Shown here in pieces: positions 60,672 to 64,000 of a DNA stretch of 64,000 bases. Position 1 is the stretch's first letter. The number at the start of each line of letters is the position of its first letter. The DNA is taken from assembly GCF_907165195.1 (NCBI RefSeq), contig NZ_OU015584.1:434001-498000 (forward strand). Reading direction: 5' to 3'. Origin of the DNA: Parvicella tangerina (lineage in GTDB: Bacteria; Bacteroidota; Bacteroidia; Flavobacteriales_D; Parvicellaceae). The notes under the pieces were generated by a model that did no database searches, was not told the origin of the DNA, and saw only the letters and a list, made by a program, of their open reading frames with translations. A program made the position numbers and the translations under genes.

Positions 60672-61243
60672 TATTGAATATTTCTGTTCCTATCTAAAAT
60701 TGTTTCTACTTCTTGTCTGGTTAGAAAAGGAGACTCAATGATTGAATTAAACTTATCAGCTGTAGCTGCAATCGTTATGTAGTGGGGGAATTTTGGAGCA
60801 ACTTGTTCCGCTATCAACTCCCTATCAGTAAAATGAACTCTCGTATGAAGCCTCTTATAGGTATTGTCAGTAGAATTAATTAACGTCAAGCGGTAATTGT
60901 CCCAGCCATATGCTGTATTACTGATTAGAGCCTTCTCCTTATCTTCGTTTAATTCCCAAAGCACATTTGTTTCTTTTGGAAATACACCTAAAAATTCTAT
61001 GTCATTAAACTGATTGAACCAATTCTCCAATCCCTTTTTAATAACATCATCTAATTCGTCATTATGTCCAGTAATGAAGCGCCAATCTCCGTAATCTGGA
61101 ATATTGATTATATCATACTCCGGATTTTGTACGTGACCCTCCCTTTCATAAAACACATAGTAATTAACCATGTACTCTCTTACCCCTTGGCCATTGTAAC
61201 ATTTTTGTCTCCACTTGCAGTTTAAAAGTTTCTGTACATTCAT
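60671..61243 (-). CDS. Unknown protein between half-HsdS and HsdM
   Basis: A 190-residue soluble protein with no signal or membrane segment. It has several Trp/Tyr-rich strands (VNYYVFYEREGHVQNPEYDIINIPDYGDWRFI) and a C-terminal helical part, and no motif I recognise. An internal ATG at 61171 is a possible start. It lies 13 bp after the half-HsdS gene and shares a TAATG overlap with hsdM, so it is a committed part of the operon. Possible roles include a restriction-modification accessory or control protein; nothing in the sequence decides this. Confidence 0.6.
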   Translation of the reverse strand: MNVQKLLNCKWRQKCYNGQGVREYMVNYYVFYEREGHVQNPEYDIINIPDYGDWRFITGHNDELDDVIKKGLENWFNQFNDIEFLGVFPKETNVLWELNEDKEKALISNTAYGWDNYRLTLINSTDNTYKRLHTRVHFTDRELIAEQVAPKFPHYITIAATADKFNSIIESPFLTRQEVETILDRNRNIQ

Positions 61244-61256
61244 TTCTTATACTTTT

Positions 61257-61802
61257 TTACAGATTCATTATTAATCGTTCTCTCTTTTCTTTTATCAATG
61301 CAGATATCCGTTGCTCATCTCTCAGCAAATAATGTAGCACAATCAATTTGTTTTGACGTTCCTTTGAAGGGATTTCTACCTCCAATTGATCGAACACCTT
61401 TTTACTAATGGTTTTTATGGTTGCCGTCTTCACGTTTCTTTCAAAATATCGGACTGCGTGAGTAGACATCAAATACCAAGCAAGATATCTCGGCAGGACT
61501 TCCTTTTTCTTCAATCGTATTACAAAGAAAGTGGCAGACGCAACGACCCTCATGTCGCTTCTCATCCAAACTACTGCATAATTACGCGAACCTTTGGCCG
61601 CAAAAAGTACGTCACCTTTTTGCAACCAATCCTTTTCACCACAATCTTCTTCAGGCACAAAGGTAATTCCTGTTTCATCCAGCTCTCCGAACTCATCAAA
61701 ATCCTTGCCCTGCAAACACGGGATTGTCCCATTTGGCACAGTTCGAGCGTTGATTCCAAATCGAATCTCTGCTAGTTCTTTTATTTTAAAATATTTTTTC
61801 AT
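61257..61802 (-). CDS. Half-size HsdS-like protein with one target-recognition domain
   Basis: A 181-residue protein made of a single TRD and its conserved helix. It begins KKYFKIKELAEIRFGINARTVPNGTIPCLQGKDF, a typical TRD opening, and ends SKKVFDQLEVEIPSKERQNKLIVLHYLLRDEQRISALIKEKRERLIMNL, the dimerising helix. Full HsdS proteins have two TRDs; half subunits can dimerise. A complete hsdS lies later in the same operon, so this may provide an alternative specificity or a regulatory decoy. It is the first gene of the operon, just after its promoter. Confidence 0.85.
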   Translation of the reverse strand: MKKYFKIKELAEIRFGINARTVPNGTIPCLQGKDFDEFGELDETGITFVPEEDCGEKDWLQKGDVLFAAKGSRNYAVVWMRSDMRVVASATFFVIRLKKKEVLPRYLAWYLMSTHAVRYFERNVKTATIKTISKKVFDQLEVEIPSKERQNKLIVLHYLLRDEQRISALIKEKRERLIMNL

Positions 61803-61818
61803 TCGCTATACAATGACG

Positions 61819-61848
61819 CAAATATATGAAAAAGGTTGCTTATTGCAA
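61819..61848 (-). promoter_or_regulatory. Promoter of the restriction/CBASS operon
   Basis: Minus strand TTG (61848-61846), a 19-bp spacer, TATATTTG (61826-61819), ending 16 bp before the ATG at 61802. The perfect 12-bp palindrome TTATTGCAATAA (61840-61851) covers the -33 element, and CATAACGAATG (61861-61871) is an inverted, one-mismatch partner of CATTCGCTAT (61800-61809). These are good candidate operators for the adjacent XRE regulator. Confidence 0.65.
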
Positions 61849-61898
61849 TAATTTATTTTTCATAACGAATGAAATATTTTATGAATGGTTAAATTTTT

Positions 61899-62123
61899 TT
61901 AGAACTTTAGTAACTCAAATGGCTCTACTTCCAGCGCCTTTGCCAAAGCATTCACGGTAGAAATAGTAGAATTTACCTCACCTCTTTCTATCAATCCAAT
62001 CTGATTTTTACCTACCTCCGCTTCTAACATAAGCTGCTCTTGGCTCATTCCTTTAGATATACGCAGCTGTTTCACTCGTTCTCCAAAATTCTTTATAAAT
62101 ATTTCGTCTCTCGTATTATTCAC
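61899..62123 (-). CDS. XRE-family helix-turn-helix regulator of the defence operon
   Basis: A 74-residue protein that is almost entirely an HTH_3 domain: NFGERVKQLRISKGMSQEQLMLEAEVGKNQIGLIERGEVNSTISTVNALAKALEVEPFELL. It is the size and type of a restriction controller protein. Start: GTG at 62123 gives the usual short N-terminus (NNTRDEIFIKNFG); a TTG at 62141 is also in frame. It lies 97 bp upstream of the operon on the same strand, and the operon has its own promoter, so it probably acts on it in trans. Confidence 0.85.
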   Translation of the reverse strand: MNNTRDEIFIKNFGERVKQLRISKGMSQEQLMLEAEVGKNQIGLIERGEVNSTISTVNALAKALEVEPFELLKF

Positions 62124-62159
62124 GAGACAATAATTCCGCAAAATATCCTGCTAAATCAA

Positions 62160-62173
62160 CCCTATATATAGGG
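62160..62173. promoter_or_regulatory. 14-bp perfect palindrome, candidate XRE operator
   Basis: CCCTATATATAGGG lies between the divergent XRE and DUF429 genes, 9 bp upstream of a TAATTTTG -7 box. A related imperfect site, CCCTATACATGGGG, occurs at about 62867-62880 before the next gene. Confidence 0.5.
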
Positions 62174-62181
62174 TCTTTTCT

Positions 62182-62189
62182 TAATTTTG
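62182..62189 (+). promoter_or_regulatory. Putative -7 box of the DUF429 gene
   Basis: TAATTTTG matches TAnnTTTG and ends 7 bp before the ATG at 62197, so the leader is very short. No TTG -33 match at the right distance; the palindrome occupies that zone. Confidence 0.45.
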
Positions 62190-62196
62190 CTTATCT

Positions 62197-62865
62197 ATGG
62201 AGTTAAATGCCAAATATTATTTGGGTGTTGATGTAGCAGGATCAAAGAACACGTGGTTTACCATAATTAAATATTCAAACGGAAAACTCCATCTACTCCA
62301 ACCGCCAGACATAACATCATTCAATGCTCTCCTAGATATAGGTAATAAACTTGGTGGGTTCCATGCAATAGCTATTGACGCTCCTTTATCAGAGGATGTT
62401 GTTTCTGAATCTGGAATGAGACCTTGTGAAAAAGCACTAAGGATAGAGCTTGAAAATGGAGGTAATCCAAATTGGATAATGTCCCAAAACAGTATGATGG
62501 CTGTTCCTACCAGAGGTCGCAGTATTGCGTCATTACTAGCCCTTTATTCAGGCACAATCATTGAAACACACCCCACAGTTTGTTTGCACAGGACTTTAGG
62601 CAACATTCCTAATTACAAAAAACCTTCTGAGCGTGTAGTGGTCTACCCCTTGGTTTTGAGATGGTTAGATTCTATAAACTTGATCATTGACACAGAACCA
62701 GGTTGGTTTGAGAAAGACGGCTGTTTAGATTCTCTCGTGTGCGCGTGCGTGTCCTTTTTATACATACAAAGCCCTGATTCACTGGAAAACCTTTCACTCA
62801 AAGATTTAGCGGATTCTGGTGTTTTGAATATGAGAGGACACCATCCATTTATCATAACTAAATAA
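62197..62865 (+). CDS. DUF429 family protein (RNase H-like fold)
   Basis: A 222-residue DUF429 protein. YLGVDVAGSKNTWFTII opens an RNase H-like fold with an Asp in the first strand. AIAIDAPLSEDV, MRPCEKALR, the later IETHPTVCLHR and the closing DSLVCACVSFLY helix match the family pattern. Members are predicted nucleases of unknown substrate and are often found in phage-defence or mobile neighbourhoods. It is divergent from the XRE regulator and its promoter adjoins the shared palindrome, so it may be under the same control. Confidence 0.82.
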   Translation: MELNAKYYLGVDVAGSKNTWFTIIKYSNGKLHLLQPPDITSFNALLDIGNKLGGFHAIAIDAPLSEDVVSESGMRPCEKALRIELENGGNPNWIMSQNSMMAVPTRGRSIASLLALYSGTIIETHPTVCLHRTLGNIPNYKKPSERVVVYPLVLRWLDSINLIIDTEPGWFEKDGCLDSLVCACVSFLYIQSPDSLENLSLKDLADSGVLNMRGHHPFIITK

Positions 62866-62866
62866 C

Positions 62867-62880
62867 CCTATACATGGGGT
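62867..62880. promoter_or_regulatory. Second operator-like site
   Basis: CCCTATACATGGGG, an imperfect palindrome sharing CCCTATA and GGG with the site at 62160-62173. It lies about 50 bp upstream of the ATG at 62930 and immediately after the DUF429 stop codon. Confidence 0.35.
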
Positions 62881-62929
62881 GTTTTTGGCATGATCTTTGT
62901 GATTGAATTCACGCCCTAAAATACACAAT

Positions 62930-64000
62930 ATGAAACAGTTAGCTTTTGCTTCAATTTTCTTGCTCGTTGGAGCAGTAAATTTATTCGCGCAATCAACAGA
63001 AACAGTAAAAAACTACTTTGATGTATACAAAACACAGTTATCTGAGAAGTACACCGTTATCTCAGGAACAAACACAATGCATGGCCTCTATCAATCATAC
63101 AACCAGAATGGTGACATCATCAAAACAGTTAATTATAAAAATGGAAAAAGACATGGTTCAGTTAAACACTACAACAGTGTAACGCTTGACTTGGAATACT
63201 CGGGAACATTCAATGAAGGTGAACCTGTTGAAGAAACAGGGTATTTCAGGAAAGGTCAAAAGAAATTCTACAAGAAAGCAGATGGAGTTTGGAAGATTTG
63301 GTATGAATCCGGACAACTAGCAGTTGAAGCATTTATTGGTCAGGGTAAATGGGGTGCAGGAAATGATTACAGTCCAAATTTGATGGACTACTATATGGTG
63401 AGCCCTTCTGGTGACTTAATCTACCCGAAATCAGTAAAATTCTTCCATAAAAACGGTAGTATTTCTGCAGAAAATTCGTTCGGGGCAGATGGTCTTTCAA
63501 GTTCATACGTTAGTTATGACATAGATGGCAGTGTTATTTACAAAAGAGAAAATCAAGGAGACAGGGGGTACACTGAAACCTACTTTCAAAATAGTTCTCC
63601 ATTGGTATCTAGGTCTCTATTATTAATTCCGTCAAAAGAAGAATATAGTCCTTTTGAATCTTTGCTAGACGGTGAATATGTCATCTACAATTCAATAGGA
63701 GAAAAAGTAGGTGGAGGCATTTATGTAAAAGGGAAACGTGAAGGGGAATGGAAATATTTTCTTGATGAAAAAGGAAACCTTTGTAGTCTACTAGATGAAA
63801 ATGGTGAACGATTTTTGGTTCATGATGAACCACACTATTATAGGACAGTCCAATACAAAAATGGCATTCCAGAAAAAGTAACTGTTTACACCATTCAAAA
63901 TGAAAAGACATGGGAAGGCAGTATGCTAACTGATTTTCCAGACAAATTACATGGAGAGTGTAAGACCTATCAAAACAACAAAGTAATTGCCATCAACAAC
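62930..64000 (+). CDS. Secreted MORN-like repeat protein (C-terminus outside window)
   Basis: At least 357 residues, open to the right edge. Signal peptide MKQLAFASIFLLVGAVNLFAQ. The rest is built of toxin-antitoxin YwqK-like/MORN-variant repeats: YQSYNQNGDIIKTVNYKNGKRHGSVKHYN, GVWKIWYESGQLAVEAFIGQGKW, KFFHKNGSISAENSF, and KVGGGIYVKGKREGEWKYFLDEKGN. Such secreted Bacteroidota proteins have no firmly known function. A weak -7-like GATCTTTG lies upstream. Whether it belongs to the element or to the chromosome beyond it cannot be seen. Confidence 0.8.
   Translation, partial: MKQLAFASIFLLVGAVNLFAQSTETVKNYFDVYKTQLSEKYTVISGTNTMHGLYQSYNQNGDIIKTVNYKNGKRHGSVKHYNSVTLDLEYSGTFNEGEPVEETGYFRKGQKKFYKKADGVWKIWYESGQLAVEAFIGQGKWGAGNDYSPNLMDYYMVSPSGDLIYPKSVKFFHKNGSISAENSFGADGLSSSYVSYDIDGSVIYKRENQGDRGYTETYFQNSSPLVSRSLLLIPSKEEYSPFESLLDGEYVIYNSIGEKVGGGIYVKGKREGEWKYFLDEKGNLCSLLDENGERFLVHDEPHYYRTVQYKNGIPEKVTVYTIQNEKTWEGSMLTDFPDKLHGECKTYQNNKVIAINN

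Larger units (their letters stand above)
43089..64000. mobile_element. Putative integrative element carrying a defence island (right end outside window)
   Basis: Starts at the tRNA-like junction and an adjacent tyrosine integrase. It carries excisionase-like, primase/DUF3987, orphan methyltransferase and restriction/CBASS genes, all foreign in type to the housekeeping genes to the left. No relaxase, coupling protein or conjugation genes are seen within the window, so it may be mobilisable or have its transfer genes further right. The right boundary is not visible. Confidence 0.65.

Noticed and set aside
59181-62141. Toxin-antitoxin reading of the XRE gene and the neighbouring unknown gene
   Set aside because: The XRE protein is separated from the 190-residue protein by the half-HsdS gene and an independent promoter, and the unknown protein is larger than usual toxins without a toxin motif.

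Overview
The window comes from a Bacteroidota chromosome, most likely a gliding or adhesive marine-type member of the Flavobacteriales. The signs are a giant adhesin made of SprB-type repeats next to a PorP/SprF protein, type IX secretion (T9SS) sorting domains, Omp28 and PorE-like envelope proteins, and many promoters of the Bacteroidota form TTG-N17-22-TAnnTTTG. Several of these promoters sit so close to the start codon that the mRNAs would be leaderless or nearly so. TTG and GTG starts recur.

Positions 1-43088 look like ordinary chromosome. 1-10983 (minus) is a surface-adhesin locus: a C-terminal-domain (CHU_C) protein, a PorP/SprF protein and a giant protein of about 34 repeats that runs off the left edge. 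11031-19248 holds redox proteins (thioredoxin, rhodanese, TlpA), two Omp28-type CxxC proteins, an outer-membrane barrel, a T9SS cargo protein and a sirtuin. 19317-29464 has recN, two PorE-like OmpA proteins, a thioesterase, a 5'-nucleotidase split into two swapped genes, and dnaA. 29541-39637 holds lipoproteins, a cyclase, a sigma/anti-sigma-like pair, a PAP2 phosphatase fused to a phosphoglycosyl transferase, a TlpA-like protein, an FrnE-like protein, a histone-deacetylase homologue and queA. 39727-41483 is a small cassette (MarR regulator plus two ABM-fold paralogues) bracketed by two copies of a 147-bp repeat. An SDR and a Crp/Fnr regulator follow.

From about 43089 to beyond 64000 lies an integrative element. 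It starts at what looks like a 16-bp tRNA-Leu 3'-end remnant behind a terminator. Next come a tyrosine integrase, an excisionase-type HTH protein, a primase/DUF3987 replication protein, a degenerate RNase H-like protein and an orphan DNA methyltransferase. The main cargo is a tightly overlapped minus-strand defence operon (61802 to 49601). Its order is half-HsdS, unknown protein, HsdM, CD-NTase, E2-like protein, HsdS, 4-TM protein, SMODS nucleotidyltransferase, HsdR, YgjP-type peptidase, 5-TM protein and macro-domain protein. This is a type I restriction-modification system with CBASS-like genes nested between hsdM, hsdS and hsdR. A plausible reading is that restriction acts first and a cyclic-nucleotide signalling, membrane-disrupting response is held in reserve under the same promoter. 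An XRE regulator, palindromic operator-like sites, a DUF429 protein and a MORN-like protein lie beyond it.
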